This document shows, piece by piece, positions 34,950-43,193 of a stretch of 64,000 nt of DNA; positions within the stretch are counted from its first letter, which is position 1, and each line of letters begins with the position of its first letter. Below the pieces are notes generated by a model, which worked only from the letters and a program-made list of their open reading frames with translations, was not told the DNA's origin and ran no database searches. Both the position numbers and the translations under genes were made by a program. Source of the DNA: Marinobacter orientalis (lineage in GTDB: Bacteria > Pseudomonadota > Gammaproteobacteria > Pseudomonadales > Oleiphilaceae); contig NZ_SRZX01000007.1 in the NCBI RefSeq assembly GCF_004792665.1, positions 62,001 through 126,000 on the forward strand. Direction: 5' to 3'.

Positions 34950-35065
34950 GCCATCAATGGCCAACCACCGGTACCTTAATCCTGCACGGCAGACACCAGG
35001 TCAGATGGCGCCTGCCGGCAGTGAGTCTGTTTTCAGGTTAGAGCCGTCAAACAGGATCAGTCAAA

Positions 35066-35611
35066 TCAGTTTTCAACCTTATCCTCTGCGCCATCAGACA
35101 TGCCTCCCACTCCCTGCTTGACGTTCTGCCAGGCGGAAGAGGTAGCCTGCTTGGTGTCCTCCCAGGCGCTGCGGCTAGTTTCCTTGGTGTTTTCCCAGGC
35201 CTGACTCATGGCGTCACTGGTCTGGTTCCACCAGCTTTCATCGTATTCCGGCAGTTCCTTGACCTCATCCTGGGTCGCTTCGATATGGACCTCGTAATCC
35301 TGATCGCCGAACTCGTTGGCGCCCTCACCTTCCATGCGCAGGGTGAAGGTGCCCCGCTCGGCTACGACATCACGACCACCCAGGCCCAGTACATCACCGG
35401 TCTTGATCACCAGTGAGTGGACCGACATGTTGTCGTCCATGAGGATGTTCTCTACCTCACCAATCTCCTCACCGTTGCTGTCGAAGACTTCTGCGTCCAT
35501 CAGGTCATCCGCTGAATACAGCCCCTGGGCGGCATTGGCCGACAGGCTGAAAGCCATGGAACCGGCCACCAGAAAGATGCCCGTTGCCCGACTCAAGCGT
35601 GTGCGTATCAT
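35066..35611 (-). CDS. Exported PRC-barrel domain protein
   Basis: A 181-residue protein with an N-terminal signal peptide (charged RTRLSRATG, a hydrophobic core, likely cut after SANA). Residues about 30-110 form a PRC-barrel: YSADDLMDAEVFDSNGEEIG followed by a strand pair VHSLVIKTGDVLGLGG. The C-terminal 70 residues are amphipathic repeats of the type QAWENTKETSRSAWEDTKQA, in which an approximately 11-residue unit occurs four times. The periplasmic PRC protein may help in envelope stress, but the function is not established. Confidence 0.78.
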   Translation of the reverse strand: MIRTRLSRATGIFLVAGSMAFSLSANAAQGLYSADDLMDAEVFDSNGEEIGEVENILMDDNMSVHSLVIKTGDVLGLGGRDVVAERGTFTLRMEGEGANEFGDQDYEVHIEATQDEVKELPEYDESWWNQTSDAMSQAWENTKETSRSAWEDTKQATSSAWQNVKQGVGGMSDGAEDKVEN

Positions 35612-35839
35612 AAGTGAACTCCTGTATTTGCTGTACTCCTGTGGGTTACCCCGTGCCAGGAGCGCGGGGTATTTGTACGCGATGAACAGCGATCACGTTA
35701 TCAGTAACGCTAGCAGCACCTGGATGATTTGGCTAATCAGCATTGCCACCCTCAATACCCATTTCGCCATATCGACAAGGCGAGGTGATGGACAAATGAA
35801 GAAGTGACGCTGGGCAATGGCCTGTCTACACTGGGTATT

Positions 35840-38245
35840 ATGATTCATTCCAATGATCGTAGTGTTATGCAAAGGGCCCCTTTCCGCCGGTTTGGCGGCT
35901 ACCTGAGAACAAAGTGGGCATCACCGCGCCGGCTCCGGTTCTGGCTGCTCGTGCTGGTGGTCCTGTACACCCTGCTGGGCTTCTTCGCGTTGCCCTGGAT
36001 CATTCAGTCCGTCGCAGTGAGTACCGTTCAGGAAGATTTTGGCCGCGAACTCCGTATAGAGTCGGTGCAGACCAACCCCTACATGCTCACGCTCCGGATT
36101 GACGGGGTCGAACTTGACGACACTGACAACCGGCAACTGCTGGGCTGGAACCGGTTGTTCATTGATCTCGCCTGGTCGAGCCTGGTCAACAGAACCTGGA
36201 TTTTCCAGACAATCCGACTCAACAAGCCAGTGGTTCAGGAAGAACGCTTCGCCTCGGGCGAAACCCGCCTCACCCGGCTTGCCCCCGAGTCTTCTGACAA
36301 GGCCCCGGCCGATGACAAGGCTCCGGGCGAAGATGAACCAGATTCATTGCCGGCGTTGCGGATCAACGATCTGCAGATCGAGAACGGTGTTCTGCGCTTC
36401 GCTGACAATCTGCAGGACCCGGCTGCTGCCGATAAACCGGAACAGGTGTCGTTGGCGTTGCAGGATGTCAGGTTATCCGTAACGGACTTCACGCTGCAGA
36501 AAGACACACATTTTCCTCTGCGTCTGGCCGGACAGCTCGCGGGTGGCGGTAAGCTCGCCTTCGACGGTACGCTTCAACTTCTACCAAGCCCAGCCCTGGA
36601 GGGCGGCGCCCGTATCGATGAGCTGGCGCTTCTGCAGGCAGAACCCTACCTGAGGCAGTTTGCGAACGTGCGACTCGGTAGCGGGAACCTGAACCTGAGC
36701 GGGCAGATCCATACAGACGCGCGGCAGCCCTTTGCCTTTCAGGGCTCCGCCGGCATCGACGCGCTGAGCATCAGCGAGGGTCCCGATGACGAATCACTCA
36801 TCGGATGGCAAAGCCTTCAGATCGACGAGCTAGATATGCGTCTCAAAGAGAGACAGCTTGAAACCGCTACTATCACTGTCGACGGTCTGTCCGGCCGGAT
36901 AGTCATCCACGAAGACCAGACCACCAACTTCGGGCAACTCGTGGCGAAGCCACCGGACGACCCCGAGGATAATGATGGCGCCGAGCAAACGAAAGACACT
37001 GATGAAGAAGCGACCCCGTTCGGTGTCACTATTGAAAGCATTGAGCTGACCGACGGCGCGCTGCGGTTTGCAGATTACTCCCTGCCGCTGCCCTTCTCAA
37101 CGAGCATTCACACGTTGAGCGGACAGATATCGACTTTGAGCTCTACCTCGGCCGAGCCGGCGCGGGTTAAGCTTGAAGGCCAGGTGGCAGAGTTCGGTCT
37201 GGCGCACGTCGAGGGTGCCGTCCACGCCTGGCATCCTACACGCCAGACCAACCTGCATCTCAGGTTCCGTAACCTCCGGATTCCGGAATACTCTCCTTAC
37301 ACGGTGGACTTTGCCGGCCGCAAGATCGCCGGAGGTACCATGGATCTCGATCTCGACTATACGGTCAAAGACAGGCAACTCGAGGGACAAAACAACCTCG
37401 TGCTCCATGATCTGAAGCTCGGCGAAAAGATGGCCTCCAGCGACGCCATGGACCTGCCGCTGGACCTCGCTATCGCCCTGCTCCAGGACAGCGACGGCGT
37501 CATTGATCTGACTCTACCTGTGACCGGGAATGTTGGGGACCCGGAATTCGACTTTGACAAGGTCATTCGCGAGGCACTGGGGAACGCCATAACGTCTGTC
37601 ATCAAGGCACCGTTCAGTTTTCTGGCAGGCCTCGTCGGAGCTGACTCCGAGGACCTTGGCCAGGTTGAGTTTACGCAGGGCGGTACCGACCTGCTCCCTC
37701 CCCAGCGGGAGCGTATTGCCAAGCTACGCGAGGCACTGAACCAGCGCCCGGCGCTGGCCCTGGAGCTTGCCGGCCCCTATAGCCAGGCTTTTGATGGCCC
37801 GGCCCTGCAGCATGAGAAAGCCATCGAAACCCTGCGGCAACGCCTGGCTGAAGCAGACCGCGAAGTTGCGGATCCCAGCCTGACCGTCGAGCCCAATCAG
37901 GATATTGTCGAAACGATGTTCACCACGTATTACCCGGATATTGATCTGGAGGCAGTCCAGGCGCGTTTTACTGACAAACAGACCGGGTCGTCTGACGAGA
38001 CTGACATTGACGCCCTGGCCTACCGTAACCACCTCGCCGAACGGGTCATCGCGGCACAACCGGTCACGGACGCTGAGCTCGAAGCCATCGCCGACGCCCG
38101 CGCATCGGCGGTACGGGACGCGCTGGTCAAACCAGATGCGGATACCGGTATCGCATCTGACCGGGTGCGCCTTCTGGATCCCGAAGAGATCGACTCAGTG
38201 GAGGGCGAGCGTATTGCCATGGAAGTTGGTCTCACCGCCGATTGA
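35840..38245 (+). CDS. DUF748/AsmA-like inner-membrane protein
   Basis: From ATG 35840 the product is about 801 residues; GTG 35804 and ATG 35867 are alternative starts. A single membrane helix lies at about 33-58 (LRFWLLVLVVLYTLLGFFAL). The periplasmic part has DUF748 repeats with recurring LRIDDLQIENGVLRFAD-type strands. The AsmA-like ending at about 490-590 has IPEYSPYTVDFAGRKIAGG and LDLAIALLQDSDGVIDLTLP. A charged helical C-terminus follows. AsmA-type proteins form long hydrophobic grooves between membranes, consistent with lipid transport, but this is not shown for DUF748 here. Confidence 0.8.
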   Translation: MIHSNDRSVMQRAPFRRFGGYLRTKWASPRRLRFWLLVLVVLYTLLGFFALPWIIQSVAVSTVQEDFGRELRIESVQTNPYMLTLRIDGVELDDTDNRQLLGWNRLFIDLAWSSLVNRTWIFQTIRLNKPVVQEERFASGETRLTRLAPESSDKAPADDKAPGEDEPDSLPALRINDLQIENGVLRFADNLQDPAAADKPEQVSLALQDVRLSVTDFTLQKDTHFPLRLAGQLAGGGKLAFDGTLQLLPSPALEGGARIDELALLQAEPYLRQFANVRLGSGNLNLSGQIHTDARQPFAFQGSAGIDALSISEGPDDESLIGWQSLQIDELDMRLKERQLETATITVDGLSGRIVIHEDQTTNFGQLVAKPPDDPEDNDGAEQTKDTDEEATPFGVTIESIELTDGALRFADYSLPLPFSTSIHTLSGQISTLSSTSAEPARVKLEGQVAEFGLAHVEGAVHAWHPTRQTNLHLRFRNLRIPEYSPYTVDFAGRKIAGGTMDLDLDYTVKDRQLEGQNNLVLHDLKLGEKMASSDAMDLPLDLAIALLQDSDGVIDLTLPVTGNVGDPEFDFDKVIREALGNAITSVIKAPFSFLAGLVGADSEDLGQVEFTQGGTDLLPPQRERIAKLREALNQRPALALELAGPYSQAFDGPALQHEKAIETLRQRLAEADREVADPSLTVEPNQDIVETMFTTYYPDIDLEAVQARFTDKQTGSSDETDIDALAYRNHLAERVIAAQPVTDAELEAIADARASAVRDALVKPDADTGIASDRVRLLDPEEIDSVEGERIAMEVGLTAD

Positions 38246-38340
38246 CGCAAGCGACACCCGGCACTGGAAATCACCCCCGGCAAGCCGACTTCTTCGGTCT
38301 CGCAACATCGGTGTTCACAGGGGGAGTGAAGCCAGAGGTT

Positions 38341-39036
38341 TTATCCCGCAGAGCCGAGCATGGCGCCAATAGCTCCAGTCGCCACCATCGTGAGCGTTCC
38401 CCAAAGAAACACACGCAGCGTCCCGCGGACGATGGGGGCTCCTCCCGTCCAGGCGGCGAGTGCTCCAAGCACCGCGAGAAATGCCAGGCTGACGGCCAGT
38501 ACGACCGGTATGATCAGAGAGCCCGGCACCAGCCACATCGCAAGAAGTGGCGGCGCCACGCCCACAGTGAAACTCAGGCCTGAGGCACCCGCTGCCTGCA
38601 GTGGTCGGGCACTGGCAGCGTCGGTGATGCCGATCTCATCCCGGGCATGAGCCCCAAGAGCGTCGTGCTCCATGAGCTGACGGGCCACCTTGTCGGCAAG
38701 CTCAGGCTCCAGGCCCCTCCGCTCATAGATCCTGGCAAGTTCCTTGTGCTCCTCCCGCGGATAGCGCTCGAGCGCACGGCGCTCCATATTAAGGTCCGCC
38801 TCCTCTGTGTCCGCCTGGGAACTTACCGAAACATATTCCCCCGCCGCCATCGAAAGCGCGCCGGCAATCCATGCCGAAACGCCAGCAATGGCAACACTCG
38901 ATGGTGATGACTGGGAGGCCGCAACGCCCAGCACCAGAGCACCAACCGAGACAAGGCCGTCATTCGCACCAAGTACAGCAGCCCGAAGCCAGCCAACTCG
39001 CTGTGTGCGGTGATGTTCGCGATCTATGTAGGACAT
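38341..39036 (-). CDS. VIT1/CCC1-family transporter
   Basis: From ATG 39036, with GGAGG upstream, the protein has 231 residues. It starts with REHHRTQRVGWLRAAVLGAN, DGLVSVGALVLGVAAS and WIAGALSMAAGEYVSVSSQ, which are the conserved helix 1 and 2 motifs of the vacuolar iron transporter family. A metal-binding-like Glu-rich loop (ADLNMERRALERYPREE) and three further membrane helices follow. The family moves Fe2+ or Mn2+; the metal here cannot be assigned. The longer frame to 39225 lacks a ribosome site and family sequence. Confidence 0.88.
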   Translation of the reverse strand: MSYIDREHHRTQRVGWLRAAVLGANDGLVSVGALVLGVAASQSSPSSVAIAGVSAWIAGALSMAAGEYVSVSSQADTEEADLNMERRALERYPREEHKELARIYERRGLEPELADKVARQLMEHDALGAHARDEIGITDAASARPLQAAGASGLSFTVGVAPPLLAMWLVPGSLIIPVVLAVSLAFLAVLGALAAWTGGAPIVRGTLRVFLWGTLTMVATGAIGAMLGSAG

Positions 39037-39171
39037 GAATGCAAGGCCCTCCACCAGGCTTATCCGGAGCAAAAGCATTGAAGTGCTCAAAAAAATACAT
39101 ACTGTATATTTCTGTAGAGGAAGGCAAATGACAGGTATATCTCTTAAACCCGACAGCAAGGAGAAGAAATT

Positions 39172-39693
39172 ATGCCTCCACATTGCGACACACTCGACGG
39201 TCCGGTCGTTACAGCAGCCCGACATGCTCTGGAATCGCAGGATGTAACAAAGGTATTTCCCTGGATTTCGGAAGATCAGGAGGAGGAAATAAGGCAGGCT
39301 TTCCAGAAGGCATCAAATGTAAGAAAGAACGGCGCTGAAGCCAAAGAACTTGCCGATTACTGGTTTTTCGAAACCTGCGTTCGGGTTCACAGAATGATGG
39401 AGGGCGCTCCCTATACAGGCTTGAAACCTGCAGGCCTGGACGAGGGGCCAGCTGTTCGCACCGTAGACGAATGCGTCGAAATCGGGTCAGTGGAAAATCT
39501 GCTTGATTTACTGCACAACGCCGTGGAGGAAGGTATCAGGGAAAGGTTTAGCCAGAGTATGGAAAAGAAAGCTCAAGCGGGAGAAAGTGTCGAAGCAGCC
39601 CGCGCCTGGGTCAGGTCGTATATTGATTTCGTGCATCAGGCAAAAGCAATTTACGACACAGCCGAAGGCGAGGTTTCTCATGAGGAAGAGTAA
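39172..39693 (+). CDS. DUF6448 family protein
   Basis: A 173-residue protein with a strong AAGGAG site. Its start MPPHCDTLDGPVVTAARHAL and the ADYWFFETCVRVHRMMEG and APYTGLKPAGLDEGPAVRTV segments are the conserved features of DUF6448. The His-Cys-Asp and Glu/His residues suggest a metal or cofactor site, but no function is known. It is divergent from the VIT gene with a 135-base shared promoter region. Confidence 0.8.
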   Translation: MPPHCDTLDGPVVTAARHALESQDVTKVFPWISEDQEEEIRQAFQKASNVRKNGAEAKELADYWFFETCVRVHRMMEGAPYTGLKPAGLDEGPAVRTVDECVEIGSVENLLDLLHNAVEEGIRERFSQSMEKKAQAGESVEAARAWVRSYIDFVHQAKAIYDTAEGEVSHEEE

Positions 39694-39825
39694 ACATCCT
39701 TCCTCCATCTGTCTGTTACCGCACAAACAGGACTGTGATTTTACTGATAGCGTGCAGTTTTAACGGGTTAAACGGGGCCCACGCCTTATCTCCCGCCAAT
39801 GTATTGCACAGAAGGCCCCCTCGCT

Positions 39826-40746
39826 ATGAAGCTTGCCCAGTTCATCGATGCGGAAATAGAGCAACTTCTCAAAGCCCGGGAATTGATAGGCGAAGCCCTT
39901 GATCCCGCCGCCTCATCGGGCCCCGGTGCCAGGCGGTTGCCTACCGATACGGTGATAGATGATCTGGTCAATGCGCCGTATCGGGATGCTATTGGCAAAG
40001 CCCCCCTTGAGTTGGTGCTGGATCTTGCTACAGAGTTGCGCGATGCGATCACCACCACCGTTACCACCGGGCAGACTCAGCACAGGGAGTTTCATCACGG
40101 TTTACCCTCCTGTTTTGACTGCCAGTTTGTCCCGGTTTTTAACGACCGCAATGAAATCGAAGCTGTCGTCAAGACATCACGGGACATCACCGGGCGCAAG
40201 CAGACTGACTATCAGCTCTGGCGTAGTGCCAATTTTGATACACTCACCGGCCTCCCCAACCAGCGGCTGTTCACTGATCGGCTTGAGCAGACCCTTCTGG
40301 AAGCCACGCGAAAGGACAGTTCCTTTGCCTTGCTGTTCATCGATCTGGATCGTCTCCAGCAAACCAGCGACCAGCCTGGTCACGAAGCGGCTGACCGGCT
40401 TCTGGCGCTTGTGGCCGACAGGATAAGCTCCAGAGTCCGGGCCATGGACACCGTGGCCCGTCTCGGCGGAAAACAGTTCACCCTGATCTTGAAGGAAACC
40501 GACAGGGACGGTGCGAAGCAAGCGGCCACGGCGCTGCTAGCCAGCCTCGAGCGGACGTTTGAGGTTGATTCTCAGCCGGTACACATTGCCGGTAGCATCG
40601 GCCTGACCATTTTCCCCGATGACTGCAGGGATGCTGAAGAGCTGATGCACAACGCCGACCAGGCCATGTACGCTGCCAAAGAGCATGGTGGCCAACAGGT
40701 TCAGTGCTACGAGGCCTGGATGGCACAGAGCGAGAGCCAGTTCTGA
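39826..40746 (+). CDS. Degenerate, shortened paralogue of the RsbRD-PAS-GGDEF protein (GGKQF)
   Basis: A 306-residue protein from ATG 39826. It aligns over nearly its whole length with the protein encoded at 26105: the same MKLAQFI start, then a large deletion of the sensor region to residue about 20, a partial PAS (IGKAPLELVLDLATEL, TTVTTGQTQHREF) and a GGDEF domain. The active motif reads GGKQF (40465-40479), so cyclase activity should be lost. The RAMD inhibitory site remains five residues upstream, so it could still bind c-di-GMP. It ends at the same MAQSES sequence where the larger relative continues into its EAL domain. It is either a decaying copy or a receptor. Confidence 0.8.
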   Translation: MKLAQFIDAEIEQLLKARELIGEALDPAASSGPGARRLPTDTVIDDLVNAPYRDAIGKAPLELVLDLATELRDAITTTVTTGQTQHREFHHGLPSCFDCQFVPVFNDRNEIEAVVKTSRDITGRKQTDYQLWRSANFDTLTGLPNQRLFTDRLEQTLLEATRKDSSFALLFIDLDRLQQTSDQPGHEAADRLLALVADRISSRVRAMDTVARLGGKQFTLILKETDRDGAKQAATALLASLERTFEVDSQPVHIAGSIGLTIFPDDCRDAEELMHNADQAMYAAKEHGGQQVQCYEAWMAQSESQF

Positions 40747-40802
40747 CTTTTGTTATTCTGTTGGGCACCTGGTCCCGCCTGTGACGCGTTGTCGGTTTGT
40801 GC

Positions 40803-41330
40803 TCAAGACAGATCTGCAGGTGTCTCCTGCCGCTTTGACAGATAGTGTCTCACCGCTCCGAGAAAATGCAGCCCTATCAGTATGGGCAGTACGTAAATGC
40901 CCAGAATAATATGGACGGATTCAGCCGGCTCGTGCAGCAACGAGAGTGATTCCAGCGGCAGGGAAACACTGAACCAACCGAAGACATCGATGGCCTCGCC
41001 CTCTGTGAAGATGTACAGGGGCCCGGTGATTACCTGGAGGACCAGCGCCAACAGGATCAGACTTTGCACGGAGAACGCGGCCCGGGACTCCAGACGTGTA
41101 TGGCCCTGGCTGGGTGGAAACCCCTCGAAGATCCGATAGGCCACCCGCCAGAGGACGAACCAGAAAACAAAAAAGCCCAGGGCGACGTGTACGCCCATAA
41201 TGTAGCCCTCAGTATTCTCGTCAGGGGCGTAGGCAGCGACGAACCCCAGTACGAGCATGACGATCACCACCAGGGCGGTGATCCAGTGATTGAGAGTCGA
41301 GAGACCCGAATAGCTGCGTGGTGCGTTCAT
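40803..41330 (-). CDS. Cytochrome b561-type membrane protein
   Basis: A 175-residue protein with four membrane helices and a GGGAGG site before its ATG. Candidate heme ligands are His15 (STLNHWITALV), His in GVHVALGFFVFWFVLWR, and two more in VHIILGIYVLPILIGLHFLG and AVRHYL. It matches bacterial b561 proteins, which pass electrons from quinol, often to superoxide or a partner protein. It is on the same strand as the mqo-icd pair, 89 bases downstream, and may or may not be co-transcribed. Confidence 0.85.
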   Translation of the reverse strand: MNAPRSYSGLSTLNHWITALVVIVMLVLGFVAAYAPDENTEGYIMGVHVALGFFVFWFVLWRVAYRIFEGFPPSQGHTRLESRAAFSVQSLILLALVLQVITGPLYIFTEGEAIDVFGWFSVSLPLESLSLLHEPAESVHIILGIYVLPILIGLHFLGAVRHYLSKRQETPADLS

Positions 41331-41419
41331 TTAACCTCCCTCAGTGAATAAGCTGCAAGCGCTCGGTAAACCGCAGCAAATCCCCAATGATCAATCAGCC
41401 AGCGAATGTTCGCCAGAAA

Positions 41420-43156
41420 TTACCGGAGCGCCTCCTCTACAGCATCCAGAAAACCTGCCATGTCCACTACCTGCTCCGAATCCGGGGCAATGGTCTTGCC
41501 CTTGAGGTCCGCGGTGACAATACCCCTGTCTACTGTGTCGGTCAGTGCTGCCTTGAGATTGACGGCGTATTCGGCCAGAGGCTCGTTGCCCTCGCGCTCA
41601 CCCAGGGTTTCCAGGGCATTAGCCAGTGCGAAGATCAGGGCGGAGGGATTGAAGTGAGCGTCGCGGCCGTCGCTCTCCAGATATTTCAGGTAGAGATCAT
41701 GGGCGGTGCCATGGGGCGCCTCGAAGAGCATGGTGCCGTCCTTGCTCTCGATAATAGAGCTGGCAGTGGCGAGGCTGCCGCCGAGGGCGGCCGAGATATC
41801 CGAGAAGATGTCACCGTCCAGATTCTGCGAGGGATAGAGCGCGTTTCTGGGGGGGTCAGTGATCATCTTCTTGAGCTGACTGGAGGGCCGCATGATCATG
41901 AATGAAGGCGGAGGCGTATGCTCCTGCGCCAGTTCCCGACGCACTTCGGTGATCACGTTGCTGAAGACTTCGTCGTACTCCATGTATTCGCGCTTGAGAC
42001 CGAAATAGACTTCTTTGTCCTTGCGGGAGGCGTCGCGGAACACCTGTGTTACCCAGTCCTTGATGGCTTCACGGTCGTTGGACATGAGCAGCATGGGATC
42101 GCCTTTCCTGACGCGGCGGGCATGCTTCTCTTCGCCGTCTACGATCACCTTGATGATGCCGTCTTCCTGTGCCGGCATGTTGAAGCTGCCGTACTGGTCG
42201 CCACCGCCGGCACTCATGCGGGAGATGGACACGTGGGCTCCTCGGCCGGGAATGCCGAATTTCCGAAGCTGGTTGACCAGTTTGAAGAGCTTGCGCCCGG
42301 TGGTGTTGTCAGGCACGCCCCAGAGGGCTCGATCCGGCGGATTGGAGACGATGCGAGCGGCCTGGGCATCGATGAGCTCGTAGTAGTAATTCAGCCCCAG
42401 ATCCTTGATCTGCTGACGGTAGTCACTGTCGTAGATGTCTTCAATTACTGTCCGCATGGCGCCATCGTAGCCGGGGATAACGGTGTCTTTCAGGCCCAGG
42501 TAGACATCTCGTTTTTCGTCAATAGCCCGCTGGAAGAAACGGTGAGCCCAGGCTTTGACGTCCTCCATATCATTGGTGGCCAGCAGCCACGGGTCTCCTT
42601 TACAGACCTCGCGGCGGTGCAACTCCACCGGGTCTCCGCTGCTGCCCACAAACATCAGCTTGACCACACCCGTGGCTTCGGAGAGCTGGTTGAAGCTCTC
42701 CTTGATGCCACCAAACTCCATGGTATCCACTTCGATGTCGCGCCCTATCCAGTCCGGCCGGCTGATGTTGAGGTTGCGAAACTGGATGTCCTCGCGAGTA
42801 ATGTTGCCGCCGATGCCCTTGCGGATGGCGCCGTTAGGCGATTTGGTGGCCAGTGGATGAAGATTGGCGGCGTCCACATCCGGGTGCTTGCGGAGCAGGT
42901 CCTCAAGTTGTTGCCGATTGACGGTCATGCCGGCGTTCTTCACCCCTACCCCATGACGCTGAAGGGCATCGATGGCATCGATGACTGCCGCGCCATTGGT
43001 CAGCAGGCGATGTTCCGCCGACAGGTCGATTTCCTCGAGCTGGATGTCCAGGCGCGCGGCCACGAATTTCCTGAGAATCTGCTCGAAAGCAACCTGGGCC
43101 ATTTCGTCACCATGAAGAATGACCAAAGGCGAAGTTACTTTGATCCTGTTGTCCAT
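41420..43156 (-). CDS. Isocitrate dehydrogenase, eukaryotic-type, with an internally duplicated domain
   Basis: A 578-residue enzyme converting isocitrate to 2-oxoglutarate in the TCA cycle. The core aligns with eukaryotic-type IDH (about 410 residues): KSPNGAIRKGIGG (S106, R112), R121, K223 (GLKDT), D263 (ELIDAQAAR), DGDIFSD (D449, D453) and APHGTA (about 480). It is about 165 residues longer because a second copy of the small/clasp region is inserted. KGDPWLLATNDMEDVKAW at 186-203 is repeated as KGDPMLLMSNDREAIKDW at 351-368, and SNPPDRALW at 271-279 as TDPPRNALY at 433-441. The residue equivalent to the NADP-binding Arg after HGT is Asp487, which suggests NAD use. The gene lies 37 bases after mqo, so probably an operon. 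Confidence 0.82.
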   Translation of the reverse strand: MDNRIKVTSPLVILHGDEMAQVAFEQILRKFVAARLDIQLEEIDLSAEHRLLTNGAAVIDAIDALQRHGVGVKNAGMTVNRQQLEDLLRKHPDVDAANLHPLATKSPNGAIRKGIGGNITREDIQFRNLNISRPDWIGRDIEVDTMEFGGIKESFNQLSEATGVVKLMFVGSSGDPVELHRREVCKGDPWLLATNDMEDVKAWAHRFFQRAIDEKRDVYLGLKDTVIPGYDGAMRTVIEDIYDSDYRQQIKDLGLNYYYELIDAQAARIVSNPPDRALWGVPDNTTGRKLFKLVNQLRKFGIPGRGAHVSISRMSAGGGDQYGSFNMPAQEDGIIKVIVDGEEKHARRVRKGDPMLLMSNDREAIKDWVTQVFRDASRKDKEVYFGLKREYMEYDEVFSNVITEVRRELAQEHTPPPSFMIMRPSSQLKKMITDPPRNALYPSQNLDGDIFSDISAALGGSLATASSIIESKDGTMLFEAPHGTAHDLYLKYLESDGRDAHFNPSALIFALANALETLGEREGNEPLAEYAVNLKAALTDTVDRGIVTADLKGKTIAPDSEQVVDMAGFLDAVEEALR

Positions 43157-43193
43157 AGATTTCTCCCTGCGGTATTAACGGTGTAGGTCGACC

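Noticed and set aside
39085-39120. LexA-type box in the VIT/DUF6448 gap
   Set aside because: The TACTGTATAT sequence has only half of the CTG-N10-CAG dyad.
41918-43186. A 422-codon open frame on the + strand
   Set aside because: It is antisense to the isocitrate dehydrogenase gene, which has catalytic motifs throughout.
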